From Anabaena sp. UHCC 0187 (GTDB lineage: Bacteria > Cyanobacteriota > Cyanobacteriia > Cyanobacteriales > Nostocaceae): a DNA stretch of 64,000 bases. Shown piece after piece: positions 1 to 10,001 of the stretch (position 1 is its first letter; each line of letters starts with the position of its first letter). Location of the stretch: positions 693,722 to 757,721 of the forward strand of contig NZ_VILB01000013.1 of the NCBI RefSeq assembly GCF_009712035.1, read 5' to 3'. The position numbers were made by a program, and so were the translations under genes. The notes beneath the pieces are model-generated. The model was not told where the DNA came from. It saw only the letters and a program-made list of their open reading frames with translations, and did not search any database.

Positions 1-615
1 GCCTTTAATTTTTACTATCAAGATAACTTAGATTTACTAGAACAATTAGGAGCAGAATTAGTATTTTGGAGTCCATTAAATGATGATCAATTACCAAAAG
101 ATATCCAAGGAATGTATTTTGGTGGTGGTTTTCCCGAAGTATTTGCACCACAATTATCTGCAAATATTAGCTTAATTCAAGCAGTCAAAAACGCGATTTC
201 AGCAGGAATACCCACAATTGCTGAATGTGGGGGACTAATGTATTTATGTGAGCAAATTATTGACTTTGACGGTAACTCTTGGCCAATGGTGGGAATATTA
301 CCCACTCATGCACAAATGGATAAAAGATTAACTTTAGGATATCGTCGTGCAGTAGTTTTAGAAAATACCTTTTTAGTTGATAGCAATAAAAATATTTTTG
401 GCCATGAATTTCATCGTTCTCATTTAATCACTAATTCTCCACAACCATTATTTAATACCTATCGCTATGATTGTGATGAAAATACAGGTTTTGAAGGTTG
501 GTATTTACCTAATGTTCACGCTTCCTATATTCATCAACATTGGGGAGAAAGTAGCGAAATTCCCCAAAGATTTATTCAAGAATGTCTAAAAAATAAACTA
601 ACAACTGACAACTAA
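1..615 (+). CDS. cbiA: Cobyrinic acid a,c-diamide synthase, C-terminal part (5' end outside window)
   Basis: The frame is open from the first base, so only the C-terminal ~204 residues are present. They form a class I glutamine amidotransferase domain of the CbiA/CobB type. Visible motifs are the strand before GMYFGGGFPE, the nucleophile-elbow Cys in AECGGLMYL, and the later HEFHRS and YIHQHWG segments that supply His residues. The family amidates the a and c side chains of (hydrogeno)cobyrinate using glutamine and ATP in cobalamin synthesis. The N-terminal ATP-binding half lies upstream of the window. The stop codon overlaps the stop of the convergent gene by three bases. Whether the anaerobic (CbiA) or aerobic (CobB) name applies cannot be told here; cyanobacteria mostly use the early-cobalt route. 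Confidence 0.9.
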   Translation, partial: AFNFYYQDNLDLLEQLGAELVFWSPLNDDQLPKDIQGMYFGGGFPEVFAPQLSANISLIQAVKNAISAGIPTIAECGGLMYLCEQIIDFDGNSWPMVGILPTHAQMDKRLTLGYRRAVVLENTFLVDSNKNIFGHEFHRSHLITNSPQPLFNTYRYDCDENTGFEGWYLPNVHASYIHQHWGESSEIPQRFIQECLKNKLTTDN

Positions 616-1034
616 CTAATATTTTCATTCAGTTTCCGAATTAAACGAGATAATTCACGAATAATATTCACCGCAATTTCTGGAGTTTCCTCAATAGCAT
701 CATAAAGTTGTTCTTGGGTAAGTTCCAAACATTCACAAGATTCTAAAGTAGTGATAGCAGCGGAACGAGGTTGAGTATCAAATACTGCCATTTCACCGAA
801 GTAATTTCCCTTTTCAACTTCTGCCAACTTAGTATCACCAATATGGACTTTAACGCGACCTGATACCAGTATATAAAGCGATCGCCCTTCTTGTCCTTGC
901 TGAAAGATTGTATAATTAGATGGATAGGATAACTCATTCATTACAGAAGCGAGTCTAACAATGAAATCATCCCGCAATTCTTTAAAAATGGGGACTTGTC
1001 GAACAAACAATAACCGATCAACACTAGTAAGCAT
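612..1034 (-). CDS. Stand-alone cyclic nucleotide-binding domain protein
   Basis: A 140-residue protein that is almost entirely one cNMP-binding beta-roll (about residues 10-130). The phosphate-binding cassette is visible as YFGEMAVFDTQPRSA, matching the family G-E-(x)-A-L...R-x-A pattern, so ligand binding is plausible. There is no HTH domain after the roll, so this is not a complete CRP/NtcA-type regulator. A short amphipathic helix ends the protein. Such single-domain proteins may act as cAMP/cGMP sensors or accessory subunits; no partner is adjacent. It converges with cbiA, the two stop codons overlapping, and is read alone from the 1035-1301 intergenic region. Confidence 0.8.
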   Translation of the reverse strand: MLTSVDRLLFVRQVPIFKELRDDFIVRLASVMNELSYPSNYTIFQQGQEGRSLYILVSGRVKVHIGDTKLAEVEKGNYFGEMAVFDTQPRSAAITTLESCECLELTQEQLYDAIEETPEIAVNIIRELSRLIRKLNENIS

Positions 1035-1301
1035 AATTACTGATTTTTAATAAATCATTTACACAATTAACGAAATGCAGCCTAAGTGCTAATTAAATCA
1101 GCATCTAGATTTATCTTATACCAAATAATCATAAAAATGATACATATAAGATTTTTCAGCCAAAAGTATCTTCAAGTCAATTACGATTTACTGGGTTGAG
1201 TTAGATAGTTAGTAATTCATAGTTACTCCTGATTAGCTATTCCCTATTTCTGTAAATAGGATTAGTATAATCACAAATTGATATTAACAAGCATTAAAAT
1301 T

Positions 1302-4256
1302 ATGTTTTGGAAACAGTGGTTACGAATATTACTATTAGTTCTTGGACTGTGGCTATTCTTAGATATAGCAACATATCTAGGTGCAGAATTTTTTTGGTTT
1401 CAGGAAGTTGGTTACATAGAAGTATTTCTAGTGAGATTATTAACGCAGGGTAGTTTATGGCTAGTTATTGTAAGTTTGAGTGCTGTTTATCTATTGGGAA
1501 ATCTGACTTTAGCCCAAAAGCTGAAATATCCCCAGTCTGCTGATTCCACGTCCGAGAGAGAAATCAAACTAAGTCGCAGATTAACCACTTTTCTTAGTCC
1601 CCAGCATGACAGAATTAATCAAACTTTTAAATGGCATAATTACACCAGCAAAATCAAATTAAAATGGCTTTTACCTTTAATATTAGGATTAAGTTTGTTA
1701 CTGTGTATAATGTTAGCACAATATGGAGAAATTACCCTCTCATACTGGCTAAATAAAGGTAATCAGTCCAATTTATCTGTACCATTGCTATTTCGATCAG
1801 AGATAATTTTGCAATTGGGAAAAAAGATTATTGCTCAAAATTGGTATTGGGGATTAGTGGGGGGATTGTCTATTAGCATATTAATTTATCCCACATTTTT
1901 GCTCAGAGTAATTGCAATAATTTTTAGCCTGAATTTTGGGTGGATGCTATCTCAATTTTGGTCAAAAATTCTCTTGTCTTTTCACACTACTTCCTTTCAT
2001 AATTCTGAACCATTATTTGGCAAAGATATTAGTTTTTATATTTTCTCCCTGCCTCTATGGGAACTTTTAGAATTTTGGTTAATAGGATTATGTTTATATG
2101 GATTTATTAGCGTTACTCTCACCTATTTATTATCAGGAAATAGTCTGAGTCAAGCCATCTTTCCAGGATTTTCTTCCTCACAAATGCGCCATTTGTCTGG
2201 TTTAATGGGCTGCTTAATGTTGGTAGTATCTTTAACCTATGGGCTAAGTCGTTATCAACTTCTTTACTCTGTCCGTGGAGTGAGTTATGGTGCTAGTTAT
2301 ACCGATGTTAAAGCACAATTACCAGCAGATACAGGATTATGTATTCTATCAGTAGCTATAGCCATTTATTTATTATGGTTAACCGCATTTTGGCAGCCAA
2401 AATCATCAAATTATCGGCGGATAAAATTTAGTTTAGCTATTTTTGTAACTTTTATATTTATAGGTAATTTTATTCTACCTGTAGCAGTACAAAACTTAAT
2501 TGTTGAACCAAATGAATTACAAAGAGAACAACCTTATATCACCCGAAATATTGCCCTAACTCGTCAAGCTTTTAATTTAGATGTCATTGATTCTCAAATT
2601 TTTAACCCCACAGGAAAACTCACAGAAGCAGATATTAAAGCCAATGATTTGACAATTCGGAATATTCGGCTTTGGGATCAAGAACCATTATTAAAAACTA
2701 ACCGTCAATTACAACAAATTCGCCCTTATTATAAATTTCCTGATGCTGATATTGATAGATATTTAATAAAAAATCAGGGTAATCAAGAAAAACAACAGGT
2801 ACTAATTGCCGCTAGGGAATTAAATTATCAAGATGTTCCTCCCCAAGCACAAACATGGATAAACAAAAATATGATTTATACTCATGGTTATGGCTTTACC
2901 ATGAGTCCAGTTAATACCGTTGCTGCGGGTGGATTACCAGAATATTTCATCAAGGATATTAGTCAAAATGGTAGCGTCTTAAATACTTCTAGTTTAGATA
3001 TCCGGGAAACTATTCCCATCGGACAACCACGAATTTATTATGGAGAAATTAGTAATACTCACATCATGACCGGGACAAAAGTTAGAGAATTAGACTATCC
3101 TAGTGGCAGTGATAATGTTTATAATACCTATGATGGATTAGGTGGAATTAATATCAAATCTCTATGGAAAAAATGGCTATTTTCTATATATTTAAAAGAC
3201 TGGAGAATGGTATTTACAAGGGATTTTTTACCAGAAACTAAAGTATTATTTCGCCGAAATATTAACGAACGTATTCGCACTATTGCCCCCTTTCTAAAAT
3301 TTGATAGTGACCCTTATTTAGTTGCTGCTGATGCCTATACAGACAATCAAAATCAACAATTTTCAGACAAAGAAAATTATCTTTATTGGATAGTAGATGC
3401 TTACACAACAAGTGATCGCTATCCCTATTCAGATACAGGCAAAGACGGTATTAACTATATCCGTAACTCTGTGAAAATTGTCATTGATGCTTACAACGGC
3501 ACAGTCAGATTTTACATTGCAGATCCCTTAGATCCAATCATTACCGCTTGGTCCAAAATATTTCCGAAAATGTTCCAACCCCTGGAAGATTTACCGCTTA
3601 ATCTCCGCAGTCATCTCCGCTATCCAGTAGATTATTTCAAAATTCAATCTGAACGCTTAATGATCTACCATATGACAGATCCCCAAGTGTTTTATAACCG
3701 GGAAGATCAATGGCAAATTCCCAATGAAATCTATGGAAACGAAACCCGGAAAGTTGAACCTTACTATTTAATTACCAGTCTCCCCAATGTCCCCTTTGAA
3801 GAATTTATTCTCTTACTTCCCTATACACCAAAACAACGCACAAATTTAATTGCTTGGTTAGCAGCACGTTCTGACGGCGAAAATTATGGAAAATTAATAT
3901 TATATAACTTTCCCAAAGAACGCTTAATTTATGGACAAGAACAAATTGAAGCCAGAATTAATCAAGATCCAGTTATTTCTCAACAAATTTCCCTGTGGAA
4001 TCGGCAAGGTTCTAGAGTAATTCAAGGTAATCTTTTAATAGTTCCTATTGAGCAATCTTTACTATATGTTGAACCAATTTATTTAGAAGCCACACAGAAT
4101 AGTTTACCCACTTTAGTTAGAGTAGTTGTAGCCTATGAAAATCGCATCATTATGGCACATACATTAGAACAGGCACTACAAGGCATTTTTCAGCCACAAC
4201 TCGTACCACCACCAGTAATTATTCGTCCCGTTGAAGAGGAAGTCCCTGGTACATAA
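1302..4256 (+). CDS. UPF0182 family large membrane protein
   Basis: A 984-residue protein of the UPF0182 (COG1615) family, function unknown. The first ~400 residues carry about seven hydrophobic segments, starting with the aromatic-rich region [11 protein letters not shown] typical of the family. The long remainder is a hydrophilic, presumably extracytoplasmic domain; conserved-looking stretches include [13 protein letters not shown] and YPVDYFKIQ. The C terminus is proline/acid-rich. The open frame reaches back to a TTG at 1278, but ATG 1302 (MFWKQW...) matches how I recall family members starting, so I chose it; no clear Shine-Dalgarno precedes either. The gene appears monocistronic, with ~200 bp before the next gene. 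Confidence 0.88.
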   Translation: MFWKQWLRILLLVLGLWLFLDIATYLGAEFFWFQEVGYIEVFLVRLLTQGSLWLVIVSLSAVYLLGNLTLAQKLKYPQSADSTSEREIKLSRRLTTFLSPQHDRINQTFKWHNYTSKIKLKWLLPLILGLSLLLCIMLAQYGEITLSYWLNKGNQSNLSVPLLFRSEIILQLGKKIIAQNWYWGLVGGLSISILIYPTFLLRVIAIIFSLNFGWMLSQFWSKILLSFHTTSFHNSEPLFGKDISFYIFSLPLWELLEFWLIGLCLYGFISVTLTYLLSGNSLSQAIFPGFSSSQMRHLSGLMGCLMLVVSLTYGLSRYQLLYSVRGVSYGASYTDVKAQLPADTGLCILSVAIAIYLLWLTAFWQPKSSNYRRIKFSLAIFVTFIFIGNFILPVAVQNLIVEPNELQREQPYITRNIALTRQAFNLDVIDSQIFNPTGKLTEADIKANDLTIRNIRLWDQEPLLKTNRQLQQIRPYYKFPDADIDRYLIKNQGNQEKQQVLIAARELNYQDVPPQAQTWINKNMIYTHGYGFTMSPVNTVAAGGLPEYFIKDISQNGSVLNTSSLDIRETIPIGQPRIYYGEISNTHIMTGTKVRELDYPSGSDNVYNTYDGLGGINIKSLWKKWLFSIYLKDWRMVFTRDFLPETKVLFRRNINERIRTIAPFLKFDSDPYLVAADAYTDNQNQQFSDKENYLYWIVDAYTTSDRYPYSDTGKDGINYIRNSVKIVIDAYNGTVRFYIADPLDPIITAWSKIFPKMFQPLEDLPLNLRSHLRYPVDYFKIQSERLMIYHMTDPQVFYNREDQWQIPNEIYGNETRKVEPYYLITSLPNVPFEEFILLLPYTPKQRTNLIAWLAARSDGENYGKLILYNFPKERLIYGQEQIEARINQDPVISQQISLWNRQGSRVIQGNLLIVPIEQSLLYVEPIYLEATQNSLPTLVRVVVAYENRIIMAHTLEQALQGIFQPQLVPPPVIIRPVEEEVPGT

Positions 4257-4467
4257 ACAAGCTTTTAATTGCAAAGCCAACCATAAGTAATTTCATCACT
4301 AAAGTAACCCATCGTCACAACAGATTTTTTCCAATTACGTAGGATTAAAGGTATAATATCTTCAACTTGAAAATTTACATTAATTACACAATAATTTATC
4401 TATTCTTTATAAAAGAAGTATAGAAATTAACTTATATTGTTGTTATCCAAGATACCTGGTTTTTTTA

Positions 4468-5346
4468 ATGTCTACCTTAAAAACTTTCCTTTGTGCCACA
4501 GCAGCTACCCTTACTCTCCTGTCAGTAGCTGGACAACAAGCAAACGCAGGACAAATTTATCAAGATTGGAACTATGGTATTGACTCCTTTAGCGATGGCT
4601 CAGGTGGCTCTAGCTATGAGATCAAAGGTATAGCCACAAAACAAGTTGGGGATCAAATTTACGTTGCTCTGACTGGTGGTATGCCTTTAGCAGGAGTGGA
4701 CGACGGTGGCACTAATATCGGCTGGAGTGACTTATTTTTGAATTTCTCCGGCAAAGATTTCCAAACTGCTAGTAACGATAAGGATCTGTTTGCAGTTAGA
4801 TTTGTCAATAATAACAATACCAGCATTGCCACAGGAGTTTATACAGGAGTAGATGCAAAAAGTATCACCGCATCTCATCATGGTTACGGTAGTTTAAAGC
4901 AGTATTACAATAGTGGATATGATAGAACTGATACTCAAGGCACAGATTTTTCAACTCAACAATCTGTATATAACTACTATCAACCAAGTGCAGTAGCTAA
5001 TAATCCAACCACCAGCAATACACCTATACTTAACGCCATTAATTCAGGTACTAAGGTAGGTAATATATCTATGTTAAGTGCGCTGAATTTAAGTGCAGCC
5101 GGATTAGATTTTGGATATTTTAATGCTCTAGGAACTCAAACCATTGGGTTTAGCTTTGATAAAAATTTAATTGCCAATGGTAACTACATTGCCAATATAT
5201 TCTTAGACTGTGGTAATGATGCAGTTGCACTGAAAGGTAACGTCAAATCTACACCTGAACCTACTACTACTGCTGGCTTATTTGTTGTAGGGTTAGTTTT
5301 TGGCATGACTCAAATACGGAAGTCTCGCAAAACAGCCTTGTCTTAA
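4468..5346 (+). CDS. PEP-CTERM exosortase-dependent surface protein
   Basis: A 292-residue exported protein. It has an N-terminal signal peptide (residues ~1-27, ending ANA), a middle region rich in Gly, Ser, Asn and Thr, and a C-terminal sorting signal: the TPEPTTTAG motif, a hydrophobic helix (LFVVGLVFGMTQI) and a basic tail (RKSRK). That tripartite tail is the PEP-CTERM signal cleaved by exosortase. The segment FLDCGNDAVAL shortly before it resembles the Cys-x-Asn-Asp signature of the cyanobacterial exosortase-substrate families NCBI names XDD3/XDD4; that assignment is from memory. No exosortase gene is in the window. A good terminator follows. Confidence 0.82.
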   Translation: MSTLKTFLCATAATLTLLSVAGQQANAGQIYQDWNYGIDSFSDGSGGSSYEIKGIATKQVGDQIYVALTGGMPLAGVDDGGTNIGWSDLFLNFSGKDFQTASNDKDLFAVRFVNNNNTSIATGVYTGVDAKSITASHHGYGSLKQYYNSGYDRTDTQGTDFSTQQSVYNYYQPSAVANNPTTSNTPILNAINSGTKVGNISMLSALNLSAAGLDFGYFNALGTQTIGFSFDKNLIANGNYIANIFLDCGNDAVALKGNVKSTPEPTTTAGLFVVGLVFGMTQIRKSRKTALS

Positions 5347-5385
5347 TCACTCCCCTGTGACTTTTAAAATTAAACTTCAATATTA

Positions 5386-5432
5386 TTAAGTCCACACTAA
5401 CTTTTTTACCAATTAAGTGTGGGCTTATTTTA
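5386..5432 (+). terminator. Rho-independent terminator of the PEP-CTERM gene
   Basis: An inverted repeat of about 12 bp (TTAAGTCCACACT pairing with AGTGTGGGCTTA, one G-U) with a T-rich loop, followed by TTTT, 40 bases after the PEP-CTERM stop codon. Confidence 0.75.
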
Positions 5433-5764
5433 ATTTCAGTGAATAAAATTATCTAAGCAATACTCATCTTCCGTACTTTTAATCAGTTCAATAGAACTCA
5501 GATATACAACTATAACTTTCGGTATATATTTACATCATAAAAATCAAAACTATTGACAGAGATAACCAAGCTTTTCTTTTGCTAAACCTATAATTGGAAA
5601 CCTATCAATATTTAGCTTTACCCAGACATCTCAGAGACTTAAATTAAACGCTCCCAAATCAAACATCAGTCATCATGAAAACAGACCTGATCTTGAGAGG
5701 ATTACAACCTGGTTATGTCACTTTTGTCAATTAAGAACCATTATAGATAACTAAGGGAAATAAG
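5433..5764. other. Intergenic region, AT-rich, no gene recognised
   Basis: About 330 bases between the terminator and the next start codon. It presumably carries the promoter of the Cys-motif membrane protein. The only open frame on the + strand is a 19-codon one at 5675-5734, too short to support. I see no repeat or RNA structure. Confidence 0.5.
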
Positions 5765-6160
5765 ATGTATATAGAGCAGGTATTGGAAAATACACTCATA
5801 GCTGACAATACCAACTTTGCCCTTGCACAAAGTGCCATTCAACAAGAAAAAGTACAAGTCGAATATCATAACATCGAAATACCAGATTTAGCCCTATCTT
5901 TAGCACCTCTGGGATTTATTTTTGTTTGGGCTATTTTTCTGATACTTTTTCATAAGATCCGCACCAATACTGATGATAAGGTATGCTTACAAAGCAAAGT
6001 TTTACAAAAAGTCCCCTGTAAAAAATGTCAATTTTTTGCGAATAACCATTATTTAAAATGTGCCGTCAAGCCGGATACTGTTCTCACAGAAGCAGCCATG
6101 GATTGTTCTGAATATTCACCTAAAAAAGTCAGTTTTCCCCATAAAAATTTATTTCGCTAA
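5765..6160 (+). CDS. Small single-pass membrane protein with C-terminal four-Cys motif
   Basis: A 131-residue protein of unknown function. It has one strong membrane segment (about residues 42-65) followed by a cytoplasmic or lumenal tail with spaced cysteines: VPCKKCQFF, then YLKCAVKP, then AMDCSEY. The C-x2-C...C...C arrangement suggests metal or Fe-S binding, or redox function. I recall similar small cyanobacterial proteins, all uncharacterised. The start is supported by AAGGGA seven bases before the ATG. A palindromic repeat that can act as a bidirectional terminator separates it from the convergent crtH. Confidence 0.7.
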   Translation: MYIEQVLENTLIADNTNFALAQSAIQQEKVQVEYHNIEIPDLALSLAPLGFIFVWAIFLILFHKIRTNTDDKVCLQSKVLQKVPCKKCQFFANNHYLKCAVKPDTVLTEAAMDCSEYSPKKVSFPHKNLFR

Positions 6161-6174
6161 AGACCAAAAGACCA

Positions 6175-6205
6175 GATTCCCGACTTCTTTAAGAAGTCAG
6201 GGATC
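6175..6205. repeat. GACTTCTT-AAGAAGTC palindromic repeat, copy 1 (bidirectional terminator)
   Basis: A 31-base near-perfect palindrome with the core CGACTTCTTTAAGAAGTC. It lies between the convergent stops of the Cys-motif gene and crtH and overlaps the crtH stop codon. The same core recurs at 14012-14044 and 15494-15524. Confidence 0.75.
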
Positions 6206-7713
6206 TATTTTCTGAGTTTCAAATCTACCGCAATGCGGTGAGCGCAAGCAAACCCGGAAAAAGCGACTGCATTCAAACCTTGTCCAGGGAATGTACTATC
6301 TCCTACACAATATAAATCAGGAATAGCAGTGCGATTAAAAGGCATTCCTAACAACCCCCACAACTTGCGTTTAGGTATGGGTCCATAAGTACCATCCATG
6401 CGATTTAAGAAGCGACGGTGGGTGCGGGGAGTGCCTATTTCTAAATAATCTAACCCTGCATCTAAACCAGGAAAAATTGCGTCTAGTCTGTCAATAATTT
6501 GCCCCGCTGCTATTTCCTTTTTAGCTATATACTCGCTTTCTGAAAGTCCCTGCCAATTACTCATCCAGTCAGGTGTAAAAGCATGAATAATATGATATCC
6601 TGTTGGTGCTAAATCTGGGTCAAGTAAGGTAGGAATAGAAACAAAAATTGTCCCTGTTGGTGCAGTCATTTGTTCCCAATCTGCTAATAAAATATGATGG
6701 CATTCTGTTCCTACTGGCAAAACTGATGCTTTTACGCCTATATGCAAACTTAAAAAACTGGGCGATTTTTCATATCGTTGTTGCCAATTTTTTTCATTAG
6801 TTGGCATATTTTCTGCTGGTAGTAATTTTGTAAAAGTATCCCATCGAGTAGCATTAGATACTATTTTTTTACCATGATAAACTTGACCATTCGCTAATTG
6901 TACACCTACAGCTTTTCCCTGTTTTGTAATGATTTTTGTTACTCTAGCCTTGTATTGAATCTTACCACCAAATTGTTCTAAACCTGTCACCAATTTTTCG
7001 GCAATTTGACCAACTCCACCCCGAGGATAATTAACTCCGCCATAGTGTCTATCGGAAAAAACCATGCCAGCATTAATCATGGGGGTCATAGCCGCTGGAA
7101 CTACTGACCAGCAATAACACTCTATATCAATAAACTTTAATAACTGAGGATCTTGAATATAACGTCGTGCTACATCTCCCACGTTTAAGGGTAAATACTT
7201 AGCCAAACCCAGACAAGCTAACGGATTTTGCAGAAATACCCGCAGGAGATATTTAGGTTCTTCTAATGATAATAATTCAATATTATTCAGACAATTAAAA
7301 ACTCTTTGACATTCATTATAAAAGCTCCGAATTCCTTTAGCTTCATGGGGAAAATAAGCAATCAGACTTTGGATAAATTTTTCATAATCTCTATCAACTT
7401 TCAAATCTAAATTATCAGGTAAATGATAATGAATCTGTACAGGGTCAGCAATGGTTTCTAAGTTGACATTGACTGCATCTAAAGCCTTTGTTAGTAGGTT
7501 AGTTGTCCCTTTATTTCCCATGCCAAAAATCATGGATGCACCCACATCAAAGGTGTATCCTTGGCTTTGAAAATAACCTGCACTACCACCAGGAATTAGA
7601 TAACTTTCTAGGACTATAACTTTTGCCCCTTTCGCTGCTAATTGGGTGGCTGTGACTAAACCACCAATACCAGAACCAATAATAATGACATCAAATAATT
7701 CGTGATTGATCAC
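6205..7713 (-). CDS. crtH: Carotenoid (prolycopene) cis-trans isomerase
   Basis: A 502-residue FAD-dependent oxidoreductase-like protein of the CrtH/CRTISO family, which converts tetra-cis prolycopene to all-trans lycopene in thylakoid carotenoid synthesis. The N-terminal dinucleotide-binding motif is IIIGSGIGGLVTA, followed by an Arg-poor ESYLIPGGSAGYF loop typical of phytoene-desaturase relatives. The C-terminal FAD-contact region reads YCVGDSTFPGQGLNAVAFSG. Length and motifs fit CrtH rather than CrtP/CrtQ desaturases. It diverges from upp with ~260 bp between, where its promoter must lie. Confidence 0.93.
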   Translation of the reverse strand: MINHELFDVIIIGSGIGGLVTATQLAAKGAKVIVLESYLIPGGSAGYFQSQGYTFDVGASMIFGMGNKGTTNLLTKALDAVNVNLETIADPVQIHYHLPDNLDLKVDRDYEKFIQSLIAYFPHEAKGIRSFYNECQRVFNCLNNIELLSLEEPKYLLRVFLQNPLACLGLAKYLPLNVGDVARRYIQDPQLLKFIDIECYCWSVVPAAMTPMINAGMVFSDRHYGGVNYPRGGVGQIAEKLVTGLEQFGGKIQYKARVTKIITKQGKAVGVQLANGQVYHGKKIVSNATRWDTFTKLLPAENMPTNEKNWQQRYEKSPSFLSLHIGVKASVLPVGTECHHILLADWEQMTAPTGTIFVSIPTLLDPDLAPTGYHIIHAFTPDWMSNWQGLSESEYIAKKEIAAGQIIDRLDAIFPGLDAGLDYLEIGTPRTHRRFLNRMDGTYGPIPKRKLWGLLGMPFNRTAIPDLYCVGDSTFPGQGLNAVAFSGFACAHRIAVDLKLRK

Positions 7714-7974
7714 TTGTAATAACTCTCTGTTCTATTTTCCCTATGCCATTATACAAAAAAGAGGGAAAAGCCTGCTGCTGCTGACTAATCCCGCTGCCGA
7801 TCCTTTCAAGAGAGGAGAACACTTGAGAATAAATATAACCTTGATTGAGAATAGTTGTCAACTACTAATAAGAATTTTTCTTAATAACTGATTATTGACT
7901 TTCAGCCGAAGCTGGGAAGGAGTATGATGATGTTTCAGTAAAAAGATAATTAATAAAGTCGGCTATTTTTAGTT

Positions 7975-8628
7975 ATGACGCAACAACAACTGCGTGTTTA
8001 TGTTCCACCCCATCCCCTAATTCAGCACTGGTTGGGAGTTGCCCGTGATGTAGCTACACCATCAGTATTATTTCGTTCTGCTATCACTGAGTTAGGTAGG
8101 TGGCTAACTTATGAAGCTGCCAGAGAGTGGTTGCCAACCCAAGAAACAACTGTCCAGAGTCCCTTAGCTACTTGCCCAGCCACTTTTATTGATCCTCACA
8201 TACCTGTGGCGGTTGTGCCGATTTTGCGGGCTGGTTTAGGCTTATTAGAGGGAGCGCAGGGTGTACTACCTTTAGCATCAATTTACCATTTTGGCTTGGC
8301 ACGAAATGAAGAAACTCTCGAACCTACTTGTTATCTGAACAAATTACCAGAAAAATTTGCTCCCGAAACACGGGTGTTAATTACCGAGCCGATGTTAGCT
8401 ACTGGAGGTTCTATAATGGCAGCAATGGCGGAATTGACCGCAAGAGGCGTTGATCCTGCCTTAATTCGGATTATTTCTGTAGTTGTTTCCCCCCCAGCTT
8501 TGAAAAAATTGGCTGCTGTCTATCCCGGCTTAATCGTTTACACCGCTACTATTGACGAAACGCTTAATGATCAGGGTTATATTGTCCCAGGATTAGGTGA
8601 TGCGGGCGATCGCATCTTTGGGACTTAA
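7975..8628 (+). CDS. upp: Uracil phosphoribosyltransferase
   Basis: A 217-residue type I phosphoribosyltransferase that makes UMP from uracil and PRPP in pyrimidine salvage. The PRPP loop is VLITEPMLATGGS, where most UPRTs have D-P-M-L-A-T-G-G-S; the leading acid is Glu here. The uracil-binding region near the C terminus (GYIVPGLGDAGDR) is intact. The length matches the family. It is followed after 76 bases by an unrelated small gene with its own Shine-Dalgarno. Confidence 0.95.
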   Translation: MTQQQLRVYVPPHPLIQHWLGVARDVATPSVLFRSAITELGRWLTYEAAREWLPTQETTVQSPLATCPATFIDPHIPVAVVPILRAGLGLLEGAQGVLPLASIYHFGLARNEETLEPTCYLNKLPEKFAPETRVLITEPMLATGGSIMAAMAELTARGVDPALIRIISVVVSPPALKKLAAVYPGLIVYTATIDETLNDQGYIVPGLGDAGDRIFGT

Positions 8629-8704
8629 ACTAGGCGTACAGCTAAGAACGGAAAATAGCTGAAGTATTGTCAAGGTTGCTTATTTTCTAGAAGGTGGTAA
8701 AAAT

Positions 8705-9031
8705 ATGAGTCAGCAAGATGGTTTTGCGAGTGGGTTGCTATTGGGTTCATTGATTGGCGGTGTCGTTGGTGGTGTTTTAGGGGCGGTGATTACTTCGCGC
8801 TTAGATGCTAAACTAACAGATGAAGAGAATGAAGGCTTAACTGGTGGTGAAAATGATAGCCAGACGGGAGCTAAAAGACGGCAAATGAGAGCCTCAGTTA
8901 ATGAGAATGTGGAAATAGAAGCAACAAGGCGATCGCTTGAAGATAAAATTGCCCAACTCAATGCCACAATTGATGATGTGCGGAAGCAGTTGGGAAATGT
9001 CAATAGCAACTCATCTGTTGAAAATGAATGA
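8705..9031 (+). CDS. YtxH-like small protein: Gly-zipper membrane helix plus coiled coil
   Basis: A 108-residue protein. Residues ~6-30 form a glycine-rich hydrophobic helix (GLLLGSLIGGVVGGVLGAVI) followed by an acidic linker. Residues ~70-98 are a heptad-like coiled coil (LEDKIAQLNATIDDVRKQL). This architecture is that of YtxH/gas-vesicle-GvpP-like stress proteins; the exact role is unknown. AAGGTGG eight bases before the ATG gives a strong start. It could be co-transcribed with upp. Confidence 0.7.
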   Translation: MSQQDGFASGLLLGSLIGGVVGGVLGAVITSRLDAKLTDEENEGLTGGENDSQTGAKRRQMRASVNENVEIEATRRSLEDKIAQLNATIDDVRKQLGNVNSNSSVENE

Positions 9032-9143
9032 GCCATCTTCAGCCTTTCCTTCGTTATATTGACTAGCCACACAATATGACATGAGCTAAATTAAAATCAA
9101 TGATGAATCTATGTTTGACATTTAACAGGAAAGTTACCCATCC

Positions 9144-9422
9144 ATGAATTTACTAATTACAACCCTAGCCACCTTTGTCTCCCTTTACAGCTATTTGCTA
9201 CTGATTCGGGTTTTATTAACTTGGTTTCCCTCTGTTGACTGGTCTAATCAACCATTTGCAGCTTTAAGCCAAATTAGTGATCCCTATTTAAATTTGTTTC
9301 GCTCTATAATTCCCCCTTTGGGTGGGATGGATTTCTCCCCTGTCCTGGCATTTGTAGCTTTGAACATAGTTGGTAGTGTACTGGATAGTTTAGCTCGCGC
9401 TACCTTAGTACAAGGGTTTTAA
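9144..9422 (+). CDS. YggT family membrane protein
   Basis: A 92-residue protein with two membrane helices (about 4-26 and 66-86) around the family signature RVLLTWFP...DPYLNLFRSIIPPLGG. The YggT/Ycf19/CCB3 family includes chloroplast proteins for haem attachment to cytochrome b6 and bacterial osmotic or division-related proteins. Which role applies here is not visible. AGGAAAG precedes the ATG. A palindromic repeat follows the stop. Confidence 0.88.
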   Translation: MNLLITTLATFVSLYSYLLLIRVLLTWFPSVDWSNQPFAALSQISDPYLNLFRSIIPPLGGMDFSPVLAFVALNIVGSVLDSLARATLVQGF

Positions 9423-9444
9423 GCCCCAAATTACGATTTTTCAT

Positions 9445-9472
9445 GTAAGGACGTTCCTCGGAACGTCTCTAC
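9445..9472. repeat. GGACGTTCC-GGAACGTC hairpin repeat
   Basis: The arms GGACGTTC and GAACGTCT with a CTC loop, extended by GTA/TAC ends. It lies between the convergent yggT and the secreted-protein gene and probably terminates both. I recall hairpins of this type as dispersed repeats in Nostocales genomes. Confidence 0.6.
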
Positions 9473-9473
9473 A

Positions 9474-9905
9474 TCATCTTCTGACTCGTCCGCTGAAACC
9501 AGAAGCTTTAAACTGTTTAAGTTGCAATGGTAAGGGCTGATTACTGGGGACAGTAATTCTGAATTCAAAATCACTAACTCCGGGGGGAACTTCCGCTATT
9601 AAACCCAACCGGGTGCGATTTTGTAAGGTTGAGTCGCCGTTAGCATCATATATGCGCCCAAAAATATCTGCATCATATACAGTTTTATATGTGCTGTTTT
9701 CCGCCTTGCCTGTGACTATAAAGCAAGCAGCAGAATTTGAACCACTACTACCCACTGTTCCCGTTGCTAGTTCTAAGGGACAATCGTGGTAGGAAATATC
9801 AAATAATTTAATCTGTGTTAAAGCTAAAGCTGTGGGTGTCCATACCCAGGAAAGTAACCCGATTAGTCCAGCTATAATAATTAACTGCATTGAGCGTAAC
9901 CGCAT
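9474..9905 (-). CDS. Secreted beta-domain protein of unknown function
   Basis: A 143-residue exported protein. The signal peptide covers about residues 1-29 (hydrophobic core LIIIAGLIGLLSWVW, cleavage near ALA). The mature part looks all-beta, with a V/I-x-G-x-A-x-N-x-T strand (FIVTGKAENSTYK) and a later F-x-F-R-I-T-V strand, resembling FxLYD-type domains. Two cysteines (DCPLE, AACFIV) could form a disulfide. The open frame begins at a GTG at 9914, but ATG 9905 is preceded by AAAGGTG at good spacing and was chosen. Confidence 0.65.
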   Translation of the reverse strand: MRLRSMQLIIIAGLIGLLSWVWTPTALALTQIKLFDISYHDCPLELATGTVGSSGSNSAACFIVTGKAENSTYKTVYDADIFGRIYDANGDSTLQNRTRLGLIAEVPPGVSDFEFRITVPSNQPLPLQLKQFKASGFSGRVRR

Positions 9906-10001
9906 AAAATACACCTTTGATTGGAAATTTACGCTGATTCTGACAGTGTGAGCTATTTTTTTGGCGTTGCGACTCAGAGTAAAGCAGCAACGCCGATTTT
10001 C

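Noticed and set aside
5675..5734. A 19-codon open frame just upstream of the Cys-motif membrane gene, which could be a leader peptide.
   Set aside because: Too short, no Shine-Dalgarno and no attenuator-like structure follows; chance is a sufficient explanation.
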